In this document: piece by piece, positions 45,546-54,082 of the stretch
How positions within the stretch are numbered: position 1 is the first letter of the stretch
Layout: each line of letters starts with the position of its first letter
Assembly (NCBI RefSeq): GCF_022808855.1
Contig: NZ_JAKZLF010000015.1
Coordinates: forward strand, 35,973 to 99,972
Reading direction: 5' to 3'
Origin: Anaeromyxobacter soli
Lineage (GTDB): Bacteria; Myxococcota; Myxococcia; Myxococcales; Anaeromyxobacteraceae
Length of the DNA stretch: 64,000 nt
Program-made: the position numbers and the translations under genes
Notes under the pieces: generated by a model
What the model saw: only the letters and a program-made list of their open reading frames with translations
The model's database searches: none
What the model was told of the DNA's origin: nothing

Positions 45546-47033
45546 CTACTTGCTCGGCTGCCCGTGGCCGGGGCCGAGGATGAGGGCGCGGTAGCGCGCG
45601 GGGTCGAAGCGAACCGACGCCTCCGGCGTGTGGCAGGCCCGGCAGCGCGTCGCCGGGACCTCGCGCGCGATGTGGCCGGGAGGATCCCGGACATGCGCGC
45701 TCGCTGGCCCGTGGCACGCCTCGCACTGAACCGCCTCCCGGCCCGCGACCTGCGCCACGCCGCACGCGCCGCCGGGCTCCTTCCAGCCGGTCACGTGACA
45801 GCGAACGCAGGCGAGGTCGAACTGCCGCCCTACGCGGACGAGCGTCTCGTACGCCGCCGAGTGGGCCGTCGTCTGCCAGTGAGACTGCGCATCGGGGTGG
45901 CACGCACGGCAGGCCCCTTTGCTGGCGCCCGCTCCGACGTACGACGAAACGCCCTTCGCCGGCGGGGGGCAGACCTCCCCGCGCGAGCGGGCGCGGGCGA
46001 GGTTCACCGCCGCGACCTCCCGGTAGTGCGCGTCGATCACCCCCCGGACGGCAGGGTCCTCGGGGATGTCCTTCGTGAGCGGGACGAAGCTGACGCGGAG
46101 CGCGGGCCGATCCGGCGGCGCCTCCGGGAGCGCGGCGGCGCGAAGCTCGCGCTCGCGCGCGTCGAGCTCGCGGAGCTTCGCCTCGAGGGCGGCCGCGAGC
46201 GGCGCCTGGCCCGCCGCGCGCGCGCGCGCGAGCCGGTCCGCGTACGCGGCGCGGCGCTCGGCGACGAGCGCGAGCTCCTCGTCGCGCTGCGACGCGCCCC
46301 GCAACACCTCGAACGGGCGGGAGAGATCGCCGCGCAGCCACAGGTCGATCCGCGCGAGCGACTGCCCGCGACCGGCCACCTGCACGACCGGGACCGGGGC
46401 CTCGAGCACGGCCCGGTCCTGGTCGTCGTCGATGAGGCGCTCGCGGTGGGCGGCGAGGAGGAGCGCGAGGCCCGCGCGGCGCGCCTCGTCCGCCCGGTCC
46501 AGGGCGGCGCGCGTGCCGCCGGCGTGCACCACCGCGACGCGCACCGGCGCAGAGGGCACCTTCCCGAGCGAGCCGAACCCGACCTGACCGCCGAGCACGG
46601 TCCCGTCCGTGAAGGGGATCCCGGTGGACCTCGCGAACCGCTCGCCCAGGAAGAGGTCCCGCTCGCCGGCGACGGCGGCGGCGAGCCCGAGCCGGCGCAT
46701 CACGGCCCCGAGCGTGCGGGCGCGGAGGACGTCCTGATCGTGGGCCTCGGCGTCGGGAGGGAGCTCGAAGAGCAGGTCGCCGCCCGCGACGAAGAAGGTC
46801 GGCGTCCCCTCCGCCCGGATGCGCGCGAGCACCGTGGCGGCCCGGGCGAGGCCGCCCCGCTGGTCCTCGCTGCACCCGCACGGCTCCAGATAGCCCCCCA
46901 CGTCCGCCGCATAGACGAGGGTCACGCGATCGGGGAGGCGGGGCTCGGGCCCGGACGAGGGCGCGGCACCGGCCGGGGCGGCCGCGACGGCGATCACGGC
47001 CGCGAGGGCGATCGCGGGGTTCGAGTTGCGCAT
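45546..47033 (-). CDS. UshA-like phosphatase-fold domain fused to a tetrahaem cytochrome c
   Basis: A 495-residue periplasmic protein with signal peptide (about 1-22). The N-terminal region begins VTLVYAADVGGYLEPCGC and RGGLARAATVLARIRAEG, then FVAGGDLLFE, the pattern of UshA-like (seleno)proteins with a Cys-Gly-Cys where selenocysteine occurs in relatives. The C-terminal third has four CxxCH haem c motifs at 375, 409, 437 and 464 and reads like a cytochrome c554-type module. It may hydrolyse or bind an organic phosphate or act in electron transfer. The ATG at 47033 has the signal; a longer in-frame reading overlaps the dusB promoter. Confidence 0.82.
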   Translation of the reverse strand: MRNSNPAIALAAVIAVAAAPAGAAPSSGPEPRLPDRVTLVYAADVGGYLEPCGCSEDQRGGLARAATVLARIRAEGTPTFFVAGGDLLFELPPDAEAHDQDVLRARTLGAVMRRLGLAAAVAGERDLFLGERFARSTGIPFTDGTVLGGQVGFGSLGKVPSAPVRVAVVHAGGTRAALDRADEARRAGLALLLAAHRERLIDDDQDRAVLEAPVPVVQVAGRGQSLARIDLWLRGDLSRPFEVLRGASQRDEELALVAERRAAYADRLARARAAGQAPLAAALEAKLRELDARERELRAAALPEAPPDRPALRVSFVPLTKDIPEDPAVRGVIDAHYREVAAVNLARARSRGEVCPPPAKGVSSYVGAGASKGACRACHPDAQSHWQTTAHSAAYETLVRVGRQFDLACVRCHVTGWKEPGGACGVAQVAGREAVQCEACHGPASAHVRDPPGHIAREVPATRCRACHTPEASVRFDPARYRALILGPGHGQPSK

Positions 47034-47084
47034 GGGGGCTTCGCGGCTTAGCAGGGAACCGCCGGCCGCCTCGCGAATTCCAGG

Positions 47085-47114
47085 TTTCCCGCCCGTCGGC
47101 GGGAGTGCTAGATC
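47085..47114 (+). promoter_or_regulatory. Candidate promoter of the dusB-fis-zip operon
   Basis: An extended -10-like TGCTAGATC (TAGATC at 47109-47114) is preceded at 18 bp by a poor -35 (TTTCCC at 47085-47090). The same TAGATC -10 occurs in the candidate dcw promoter. The leader would be only about 15-20 bases. Confidence 0.3.
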
Positions 47115-47136
47115 CCGGCCGCCGCCCACGTTCCGC

Positions 47137-48189
47137 ATGTCCGTCCAGATCGGCCCGTACTCGTTCTCCGGCAGGTTCTTCCTCGCGCCGCTCGCCGGGG
47201 TCTCCGACCGCCCGTTCCGCGCCATCTGCCGCGCGATGGGCGCGAGCTTCGCCTACACCGAGATGGTGAGCGCCCACGGCCTCGTCCACGGGACGCTCCA
47301 GACGGAGAGCTACCTCGATCGCGAGCCGGACGAGGACCCCTTCGCGGTGCAGATCTTCGCGTCCGAGCCGGACGTGCTCGCCCGGGGCGCGGAGGTGGCG
47401 GTCCGCGCCGGCGCCGGGATGATCGACGTGAACATGGCGTGCCCGGTGAAGAAGGTCTGCGGGACGGGCGCCGGCGCCGCGCTGGGGCGCGATCCGCGCC
47501 GCGTCGAGGAGGCGGTCCGCGCCATCCGCGCGGCGGTGCCGGTCCCGGTCACCATCAAGATCCGCGCCGGCTGGGACGACGCCGAGCTGAACTGCGTCGA
47601 GGTCGCGCGCGCCGCCGAGGCGGGAGGCGCCGCCGCCGTCGCGCTCCACGGCCGCACGCGGAACCAGATGTACTCAGGGCGCGCGCGCTGGGACCTCGTG
47701 CGCGCGGTGAAGGCGGCGATCTCCATCCCCGTCCTGGGTTCGGGGGACGTGTGGACGGCGGACGACGCGCTGCGCATGCGCGCGGAGACCGGCTGCGACG
47801 CGGTCCTCGTGGCCCGGGGCGCCTGCGGCAACCCCTGGATCTTCCGCGAGCTGCGCGCGGCCGAGCTCGGCGCGCCCCGCCCTCCGCCGCCCACCCGGGA
47901 CGAGTGGGTCGGCACGGTGCTCCAGCACGTGCGGCTCCAGGTGGAGCACCGGCGGCGGCAGCGACCCGGCGACGATCCGCGCGAGGCCGAGCTGCTCGCG
48001 ATCCGTGAGCTCCGCAAGCACCTCCTGTGGTACACCCGCGGCCGCCGTGGCGGCGTCCACTTCCGTCGCGACGCCGACCGCCTCAAGACCGCCGCGGACG
48101 TCGCGCAGGTCATCGAGGAGCACTTCCCGGCCGGCGGCGCGAGCTTCGAGCTGGACCCGGGGTTCCGCCGCGAGGAGGAGGGGGAGTGA
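47137..48189 (+). CDS. dusB: tRNA-dihydrouridine synthase DusB family
   Basis: A 350-residue FMN-dependent enzyme that reduces uridines in tRNA. FLAPLAGVSDRPFRAICR starts the TIM barrel, MNMACPVKK (NMACPVKKV) carries the active-site Cys, ALHGRTRNQMYSG and the FMN phosphate region (LGSGDVWTADDAL and VARGACGNPWIF) follow; the C-terminal helical domain contains RELRKHLLWYTRGRRG. The ATG at 47137 is chosen since it directly precedes the conserved barrel. It overlaps a Fis-like gene by 4 bp, the arrangement known from dusB-fis in E. coli. Confidence 0.94.
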   Translation: MSVQIGPYSFSGRFFLAPLAGVSDRPFRAICRAMGASFAYTEMVSAHGLVHGTLQTESYLDREPDEDPFAVQIFASEPDVLARGAEVAVRAGAGMIDVNMACPVKKVCGTGAGAALGRDPRRVEEAVRAIRAAVPVPVTIKIRAGWDDAELNCVEVARAAEAGGAAAVALHGRTRNQMYSGRARWDLVRAVKAAISIPVLGSGDVWTADDALRMRAETGCDAVLVARGACGNPWIFRELRAAELGAPRPPPPTRDEWVGTVLQHVRLQVEHRRRQRPGDDPREAELLAIRELRKHLLWYTRGRRGGVHFRRDADRLKTAADVAQVIEEHFPAGGASFELDPGFRREEEGE

Positions 48190-48575
48190 AGCCCAGGGCC
48201 CTGCTGCTCGCCGACTCGGCCGAGCTCGCCGGCGCGTGCGCCGAGGCGGGCTTCGAGGTCGAGCGCGCGCAGACCGTCGCGGAGGGCCGCGCCCTCGCCG
48301 CGCGCGAGAAGTTCGCCATCGTGGACGCACGCATCGCGAGACCACGCCCGCTCGACGAGGAGCTCCAGCACCGCGTGGAGGCGTTCTTCGAGCGGCTGCG
48401 CGGCCACCCGGCCGGCGGGCTCTACGACTCGGTCATGCGCGAGGTCGAGAAGCCGCTCATCGCCGGCGCGCTCGCGCGCGCGAACGGCGTGCGCGCCGCC
48501 GCCGCGGCGGCGCTCGGGATCGATCGCGGCACGCTCGTGCGCCGGATGCGGGCGCTCGGGCTGGACGACACATGA
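48186..48575 (+). CDS. fis: Fis-like nucleoid protein with an N-terminal extension
   Basis: A 129-residue protein whose C-terminal 75 residues follow Fis closely: the dimer helices (LDEELQHRVEAFFERLRG), LYDSVMREVEKPLIAGALAR, and the helix-turn-helix NGVRAAAAAALGIDRGTLVRRMRALGL, compare E. coli Fis [20 protein letters not shown]. The first 50 residues resemble a shortened receiver-like fold (ALLLADSAELAGACAEAGFE) and replace Fis's beta-hairpin arms. GTG at 48186 overlaps the dusB stop. Possibly a DNA-bending regulator; alternatively a short Fis-type response regulator. Confidence 0.78.
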   Translation: MKPRALLLADSAELAGACAEAGFEVERAQTVAEGRALAAREKFAIVDARIARPRPLDEELQHRVEAFFERLRGHPAGGLYDSVMREVEKPLIAGALARANGVRAAAAAALGIDRGTLVRRMRALGLDDT

Positions 48576-49387
48576 CCGAGCTGCAGTCCCTGGCCACGTA
48601 CACCGGAGCGATCCTCGCGGGCGCCCTCGCCGGCGGGGCGCTCCCGCTCTTTGGCGCGATGCGGCGCTCCGACGTGCTGCTCTCGTTCTCGGCCGGCGTG
48701 ATGCTGGGCGCCGCCTTCTTCCACATGCTCCCCGAGGCGGTCGAGGCGGGCGGCGCGGCGGCGCTGCCGTACGCGATGCTCGGCTTCCTCCTCCTCTACC
48801 TGCTCGAGCGCTTCGTGCTCGTGCACGTCTGCGCCGAGCCCGGCCCGGGCGGCGTCCCGGAGCTGGACCCGCACGTCCACGGCGCGCCCGCCCACGTCCA
48901 TGTGCACGGCGACGCGACCGGCTGCGGCGTCCACACGATGGGGCTCGCCGCCTTCGTCGGGATGAGCCTCCACACGATCGTGGACGGGTTCGCGCTCGGC
49001 GCGGCGAACGTGGAGGCGGAGCTCGGGCTGCTCGTCTTCCTCGCCATCCTCGCGCACAAGATCCCGAACGCCTTCTCGCTCTCGGCGATCCTGCGCGCCG
49101 AGGGCTACACGCGCGGGCGCGCGCTCGCGATGAACGCCGCGTTCGCGCTGATGGTGCCGCTCGGCGCGGGGCTGTACGTCCTCCTGCGCGAGACGGTGCA
49201 CGTGGAGGCGTTCACCTCGATCGCGCTCGCCGCCAGCGCGGGGACGTTCCTGCACCTGTCGCTCTCGGACATCCTCCCCGACCTCCACCGCCGCGGCGTC
49301 GCGCGCTGGCGGCTCTCGATTGCCATGATCGGCGGGCTCGTGCTCATGTGGGCGCTGCGCCTCCTGCGCGCGGGGCACGGGCACTGA
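48572..49387 (+). CDS. ZIP-family divalent metal transporter
   Basis: A 271-residue membrane protein with eight likely helices. The loop between helices 3 and 4 is His-rich (DPHVHGAPAHVHVHGDATGC), and helix 4 has SLHTIVDGFALGAAN and helix 5 LAHKIPNAFSLSAIL, which match the ZIP metal-site motifs HNxxDG and HExPHxxG with small changes. It should take up Zn2+ or other divalent metal. The ATG at 48572 overlaps the stop of the Fis-like gene, so all three genes form one operon. Confidence 0.85.
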   Translation: MTELQSLATYTGAILAGALAGGALPLFGAMRRSDVLLSFSAGVMLGAAFFHMLPEAVEAGGAAALPYAMLGFLLLYLLERFVLVHVCAEPGPGGVPELDPHVHGAPAHVHVHGDATGCGVHTMGLAAFVGMSLHTIVDGFALGAANVEAELGLLVFLAILAHKIPNAFSLSAILRAEGYTRGRALAMNAAFALMVPLGAGLYVLLRETVHVEAFTSIALAASAGTFLHLSLSDILPDLHRRGVARWRLSIAMIGGLVLMWALRLLRAGHGH

Positions 49388-49527
49388 AGACGCTCTCGGC
49401 CAGCCCGACGCGCTCGCCTCCTCACCCCACGGGCGGCTGCTCCCTGTGTGGCCCACCCGCGGCAGCCCGATCCGTTCCTGGCGATCGGCGCAGGAGGGGT
49501 GGAATGAGGCGGCGAGGGGAGGCTCCG

Positions 49528-49923
49528 ATGAGAGGGTTCGTCGACGACATCGAGGACAGGACCGAGGAGAACACCGACTTCCGGCGCGTGCTCTACACCG
49601 GGAAGAACCTGCAGCTCGTGCTGATGGCGCTCCGCCCCGGCGAGGAGATCGGCGAGGAGGTCCACGAGGACCGGGACCAGTTCTTCCGGGTGGAGAAGGG
49701 ACAGGGCGAGGTCTCGATAGACGGCAAGCGGACGAAGGTCGAGGGCGACTCCGCCATCGTCGTCCCCGCCGGCGCGCGCCACAACGTCCGCAACACCGGC
49801 GACGAGCCGCTGAAGCTGTACACGATCTACGCGCCCCCCGAGCACGTGGACGGGACCGTGCACGCCACGAAGGCCGCCGCCGACGCCTCGGAGGAGCACT
49901 TCGACGGACGGACCACGGAGTAG
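49528..49923 (+). CDS. Cupin-domain protein
   Basis: A 131-residue single cupin. Motif 1 is EEVHEDRDQFFRVEKGQGEV (with the GExHxDxxQ pattern and Glu/His ligands) and motif 2 is IVVPAGARHNVRNTG. Small proteins of this kind occur as mannose-6-phosphate-isomerase-like or stress proteins; activity cannot be named. The ATG at 49528, after GGGGAGG, is preferred to an ATG eight codons upstream; both are possible. It follows the zip operon by 140 bp and is convergent with the histidine kinase gene. Confidence 0.78.
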   Translation: MRGFVDDIEDRTEENTDFRRVLYTGKNLQLVLMALRPGEEIGEEVHEDRDQFFRVEKGQGEVSIDGKRTKVEGDSAIVVPAGARHNVRNTGDEPLKLYTIYAPPEHVDGTVHATKAAADASEEHFDGRTTE

Positions 49924-49935
49924 CGACGATCGTCG

Positions 49936-52509
49936 TCACCGCGGCAGCGCGAGCGTGAACACCGTCCGCTCGCCGGGGGCGGAGCGGACCTCGAGCGTGC
50001 CGCCGTGCGCGATCGCGATCGAGCGGGCGATGAACAGCCCCAGGCCGAGGCCGTCCTTCCCGCCGGCGCGGTCGCGCTCCCCGCGCCGGAACGGCTCGAA
50101 CAGCGAGGGCTGGAGCTGCGGCGGGATGGGGGCGCCCTCGTTCGCGACCTCGATCACCGCTCGCTCGGCGTCCGCGCGCCACGAGACCTCCACCGTCGAG
50201 TCGCGCGGGCTGTAGTCGAGGGCGTTCGAGAGGAGGTTCGCGACGATCTGGCCGACGCGGTCCGGGTCCCACTCTCCGTGCACGTCCGGCGCGCCGGCCG
50301 CCCTCACCGCGCGCCCGGGGTGGGCCGCCTCGCACTCCTCGGCGACCACCTTGCACACCGCCCCGAGATCGCAGCGCCGCGGGCGGAGGGGGATCCCGGA
50401 GCCGCCCCGCACGCGCGCGTAGTCCACGAGCACCGCGATGATGCGCTGCATGCGGTCGGCGTTCCCGAGGATCCGCTCGCCGAGCCGCGACGCCGCCGCC
50501 GGATCGCCGGCCTGCCGCAGGAGGAGCTGGGCCGAGGCCGTGATCGCGGAGAGCGGGTTCCGCAGGTCGTGGCCGACGATCCCGAGCACGTTCCGCTGGA
50601 ACTCCGCGGCCTCGCGCTCGGCGGTCACCTCGCGCACCAGCAGGCCGAGCCCGAGGGTCGCCCCCGCCACCCGCACCGGGTACCAGCTCTCGACCCAGTG
50701 GCGCAGGTGCCCGGGCGCGGCCGGCGTCTCGCCGGAGAGCTCGACGTCGATCTTGGGCTGGCCGGTGCTCAGGACCTCGCGGAACGCAGCCTCGACCTCG
50801 TCGTGCGGCATGTCCGGGAGCAGCTCACGCGGCCGCTTTCCGACGTGCGCCTCCGCCGGGACGCCGTTGATCTCGGCGAGCACGCGGTTCACGCGCGCGA
50901 AGCGCAGCTCGGGGTCGAGGAGCCCGATGCCGAGCGGCGCGTTGTCGAAGATCGCGTCCAGCACCGCGCGCACGCGCGCCTCCGCGGCGCGGGCGCCTCG
51001 CTCGGCGTCGAGCAGGCGCGCGCGGTCGAGCGCCTGCGCGCACTGCTGCGCGGCCGCGAGGATGAGCTCGCGCTCCTCGCGCCGGAACGCCCGCTGCGCG
51101 TCGAAGGCGAAGGACACGGCGCCGAGCACGCGGTCGCCGAGCTTCAGCGGGAGGGCGGCGAGCGCCTTCATCCGCGCGGCGTGAGGCGCGTAGCGGGGCA
51201 GCTCCGGGAAGGCGGCGAGGAGCTGCTCGGCGGTCTCGATCCAGATCGGCTCGCCGCCGCGCGCGGCGGCGGCGCCCGGCAGCGGCGCGTCGAGCGGCAG
51301 CGTGGCCAGCCGATCGCGGACCTGCTCCGCGCCGCCGATGGCGGCGGCCATGTGCAGGCGCCCCGCGGCCGCGTCGAGCACGTAGGCGACGGACGAGGAC
51401 GCCCCGAGCGCCTCCTTCGCCTGCGAGACGAGGACCGCGGCGACCTCCGACACGGTGCTCGCCCCGGACAGCGCGGCGGTGACGGCCTGGAGCCGCTGGA
51501 GGCGATCGCGGGCCTGCTGCGCGCTCCGGCGCTGCGCGCGCTCCGCGTCGAGGAGCTGGGCCCGCTCGAGCGCCTGGGCGCAGTGCTCGGCGACGGAGAG
51601 GAGGAAGGCGCGCTCGTCGGGTTCGAAGGCGCGCGGCTCGGAGAACCCGAGCGAGAGGACACCCAGCACGTCCCGGTCGGCCCCGGCGATGAGCGGCAAG
51701 GCCACCCCGGCGCGCACCCCGTGCTCGGCCGCGATCTCGGACATCTCCGGGAAGTGCGCGTGGAGCTCCTCGTGCGAGCGGAACCAGACCGGCCCCCGGC
51801 TGCGGACCGCCTCCGCGACCGGGAGCGGCGCCGTGACGGGGACCCGCCCGAACCGCCGCCGGATCGCCTGCACCCCCGCCTCGTCGATCACGACGAGGGC
51901 GTCGCCCTCCTTCGTCCGGAAGGTCGTCACGCTCGCGCCCGCCGCGACGCGCACCCGCTCCACCACGACCCGCGCGATCTCCCGGGCGCCGCCGGCGCGC
52001 GCGAGCGCCGACGTCACGTCCTGGAGGAGCCCGAGCCGGAGCGCGATCGCCTGGGCCCTGTCGCGGGCCCGCTCCATCTCCTCCTCACGCTGGCGCGCGC
52101 CGCTCATGTCCGTCACGAGCGCGCAGACGCCCGGGCGACGGCCGTCCAGCTCCGGCATGGGGATGTACGAGCAGATCCAGCCGCGGGCGCGGTCGCCCGG
52201 AGGCGTTCCCTCGATGGGCACGTTGGTGCGGGGCTGCCCGGTCTCGAGCACCGCTCGCACGGCGGCCTCGACGCCCTCCACCGCCGCCCGGCGCGGGTCG
52301 TCCGGCCGGAGCTCCAGGATCTCACCCAGAGAACGGCCGACGTGCGCCTCGGGCGAGATCCCGTTCCAGGACGCGATCGCGTCGTTCACCCGCAGGAATC
52401 GAACGTCGGCGTCGAACAGCGCGATCCCGGTCGGCCCGTCCCACAGCGCGTCGATGAGCGCGCGCTTCAGCTCGCGGATCCTCGCCTGACCGGGTTCTTC
52501 GCCGCGCAT
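49936..52509 (-). CDS. PAS-GAF-GAF-PAS sensor histidine kinase
   Basis: An 857-residue, apparently soluble kinase. PAS1 (about 20-135, GIALFDADVRFLRVND), GAF1 (about 155-310), coiled coil, GAF2 (about 335-490), PAS2 (about 510-620, GIGLLDPELRFARVNR), then HisKA with VGHDLRNPLSAI (His 647) and HATPase_c (NLLSNALDYSPRDS, GLGLGLFIARSIAIAHGG). No receiver, membrane segment or cognate regulator gene adjoins it, so it is an orphan. The two PAS and two GAF modules are similar enough to suggest internal duplication. The ATG at 52509 gives a plausible N-terminus. Confidence 0.9.
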   Translation of the reverse strand: MRGEEPGQARIRELKRALIDALWDGPTGIALFDADVRFLRVNDAIASWNGISPEAHVGRSLGEILELRPDDPRRAAVEGVEAAVRAVLETGQPRTNVPIEGTPPGDRARGWICSYIPMPELDGRRPGVCALVTDMSGARQREEEMERARDRAQAIALRLGLLQDVTSALARAGGAREIARVVVERVRVAAGASVTTFRTKEGDALVVIDEAGVQAIRRRFGRVPVTAPLPVAEAVRSRGPVWFRSHEELHAHFPEMSEIAAEHGVRAGVALPLIAGADRDVLGVLSLGFSEPRAFEPDERAFLLSVAEHCAQALERAQLLDAERAQRRSAQQARDRLQRLQAVTAALSGASTVSEVAAVLVSQAKEALGASSSVAYVLDAAAGRLHMAAAIGGAEQVRDRLATLPLDAPLPGAAAARGGEPIWIETAEQLLAAFPELPRYAPHAARMKALAALPLKLGDRVLGAVSFAFDAQRAFRREERELILAAAQQCAQALDRARLLDAERGARAAEARVRAVLDAIFDNAPLGIGLLDPELRFARVNRVLAEINGVPAEAHVGKRPRELLPDMPHDEVEAAFREVLSTGQPKIDVELSGETPAAPGHLRHWVESWYPVRVAGATLGLGLLVREVTAEREAAEFQRNVLGIVGHDLRNPLSAITASAQLLLRQAGDPAAASRLGERILGNADRMQRIIAVLVDYARVRGGSGIPLRPRRCDLGAVCKVVAEECEAAHPGRAVRAAGAPDVHGEWDPDRVGQIVANLLSNALDYSPRDSTVEVSWRADAERAVIEVANEGAPIPPQLQPSLFEPFRRGERDRAGGKDGLGLGLFIARSIAIAHGGTLEVRSAPGERTVFTLALPR

Positions 52510-52653
52510 GGCCGAACCGTCGAGCGTCCCCCTCGCTCACTTCTACGCCGCCTGTCCGTGCGGACGCACGCGTTGGAGCTTTGATCCCCAACGGAGTGCG
52601 GGCGACTCCCACGGTCAAGCGACGGCGACCTCCGGCGATCGCCGGATGCGAGG

Positions 52654-54015
52654 TCACGCGCAGCGGAGGGCCTCGGCGAGCGCTCGCGGACCGTGGCGAA
52701 ACGCCTCGATCGCCTCGTCGGCCGGCGAGCGCCCGGACGCGGCGCGCTCGGCGAGCGGCGCCAGCCAGACGCGCTCGTCCTCGCCCCGCTGGCCGCAGCA
52801 GCTCTGGCGGCAGAGGCCGCCCGATGCGGCCTCGAGGAGCACGCGGGCGAGCTCCTGGATCGAGCGGCCGTCCGGTGCGCGCCCGGTCAGCCCCTCGCGC
52901 CCCGCGGTGCGCGTCAGCGACCGGCGCTCCGCCACCGTGAACGACCTCACGACGTCCCACGCCCAGGCGCGCGCCTGGCGGTCGTAGAGGATGCCCTTCC
53001 AGAACGCGAGCAGCGCCTTCGCCATGGGCGCGGAGCAGGAGTCGGCGCCGCGCACCTCCACGACGCCCTTCACCCGCACCTCCGGGAACACCGTCGTGAG
53101 GTGGTCCTCCCAGTCGGAGATCGTCGCCCGCTCGCCGGAGAGCCCCTCCGCGAGGAACTGCCGGAAGGTCCTGCCGCCCGTGTCCCGGTACGCGCCCGCG
53201 CGGCGCAGGAAGATCATGGGGACGTCGAGCGCCCACTCGGCGTAGCGGCGGTACGGATCCTCCTCGAACCCCGGCTCGAAGGCGAACGGCAGGATCCCGC
53301 AGCGCGCCGGGTCCGTCTCCTCCCAGACGGCGGTGCGGTAGCTCTTCCAGCCGATCTCGCGCCCCTGCACGATCGGGCTGTTCGCGTAGAGCGCGACCAC
53401 CGCGGGCTGGATCGCGAGCGCGACGCGCAGCTTCTCAGCGAGGTCGTTCTCGCCCGAGAAGTCGAACGACGCCTGCGCCGACGCGGTCATGGCCATCATG
53501 TCCGGCGCGAGCCGGCCGCGGGCCGCGAGGAACGGGCGCATCACCTTGTAGCGGTTCTTCGGCATCCAGGGGCTCTCGGACGGCGTGCCCCATGGCCGGT
53601 ACCCGCCGGCGAGGAACTCGACGCCCAGGTCCCGCGCCAGCTCGGCGCACTTCTCGATGTGCCGGTCGAGCTCGGCGGCCACGACGTGCACGTCGGCGAA
53701 CGGCCGGCCCGAGAGCTCGAGCTGTCCTCCCGGCTCGATCGAGATCGTGAGGCCGTCGTTCTGGGAGGCGATGATCCGCCCCTCCTCCTCGAACGGCTGG
53801 TAGCCGAAGCGCGTGAACCCCCGGAGCACCTCCGCGACCCCGCCCGACCCCTCGTACGGCAGCGGCTCGAGCGTGCCGGCGCGGAGCATGAGCTTCTCGT
53901 GCTCGAGCCCGACCTTCCAGCTCTCGCGCGGCCGCTCGCGCGCGCGGAACCACGCGACGAGGTCTTCGACTCCGGCGATGGGCGGCGACTCGTGGATGCG
54001 GGCGTCGAGCGACAT
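52654..54015 (-). CDS. gshA: Glutamate:cysteine ligase, GCS2 type
   Basis: A 453-residue ATP-dependent ligase for the first step of glutathione (or ergothioneine-type) synthesis. GLEHEKLMLRAG, ASQNDGLTISIEPGGQLELSG, GGYRPWG, MPKNRYKVMRPFL, MTASAQASFDFSGEND and FEPGFEEDPYRRYAEWALDVPM are the conserved blocks of the plant/alphaproteobacterial GCS2 family. Two Cys near the C-terminus (LCRQSCCGQ) could form a regulatory disulfide like that of plant GSH1, a guess. The ATG at 54015 (MSLDARIHESPPI) is the best start; the in-frame extension upstream is a shadow. No gshB adjoins it. Confidence 0.88.
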   Translation of the reverse strand: MSLDARIHESPPIAGVEDLVAWFRARERPRESWKVGLEHEKLMLRAGTLEPLPYEGSGGVAEVLRGFTRFGYQPFEEEGRIIASQNDGLTISIEPGGQLELSGRPFADVHVVAAELDRHIEKCAELARDLGVEFLAGGYRPWGTPSESPWMPKNRYKVMRPFLAARGRLAPDMMAMTASAQASFDFSGENDLAEKLRVALAIQPAVVALYANSPIVQGREIGWKSYRTAVWEETDPARCGILPFAFEPGFEEDPYRRYAEWALDVPMIFLRRAGAYRDTGGRTFRQFLAEGLSGERATISDWEDHLTTVFPEVRVKGVVEVRGADSCSAPMAKALLAFWKGILYDRQARAWAWDVVRSFTVAERRSLTRTAGREGLTGRAPDGRSIQELARVLLEAASGGLCRQSCCGQRGEDERVWLAPLAERAASGRSPADEAIEAFRHGPRALAEALRCA

Positions 54016-54082
54016 GCGGGCGGACTCTATAACGCCGCCCCGGCCCGCCCCCTGCGGAAATCTCGAGCCCGCGGACCGCCCG

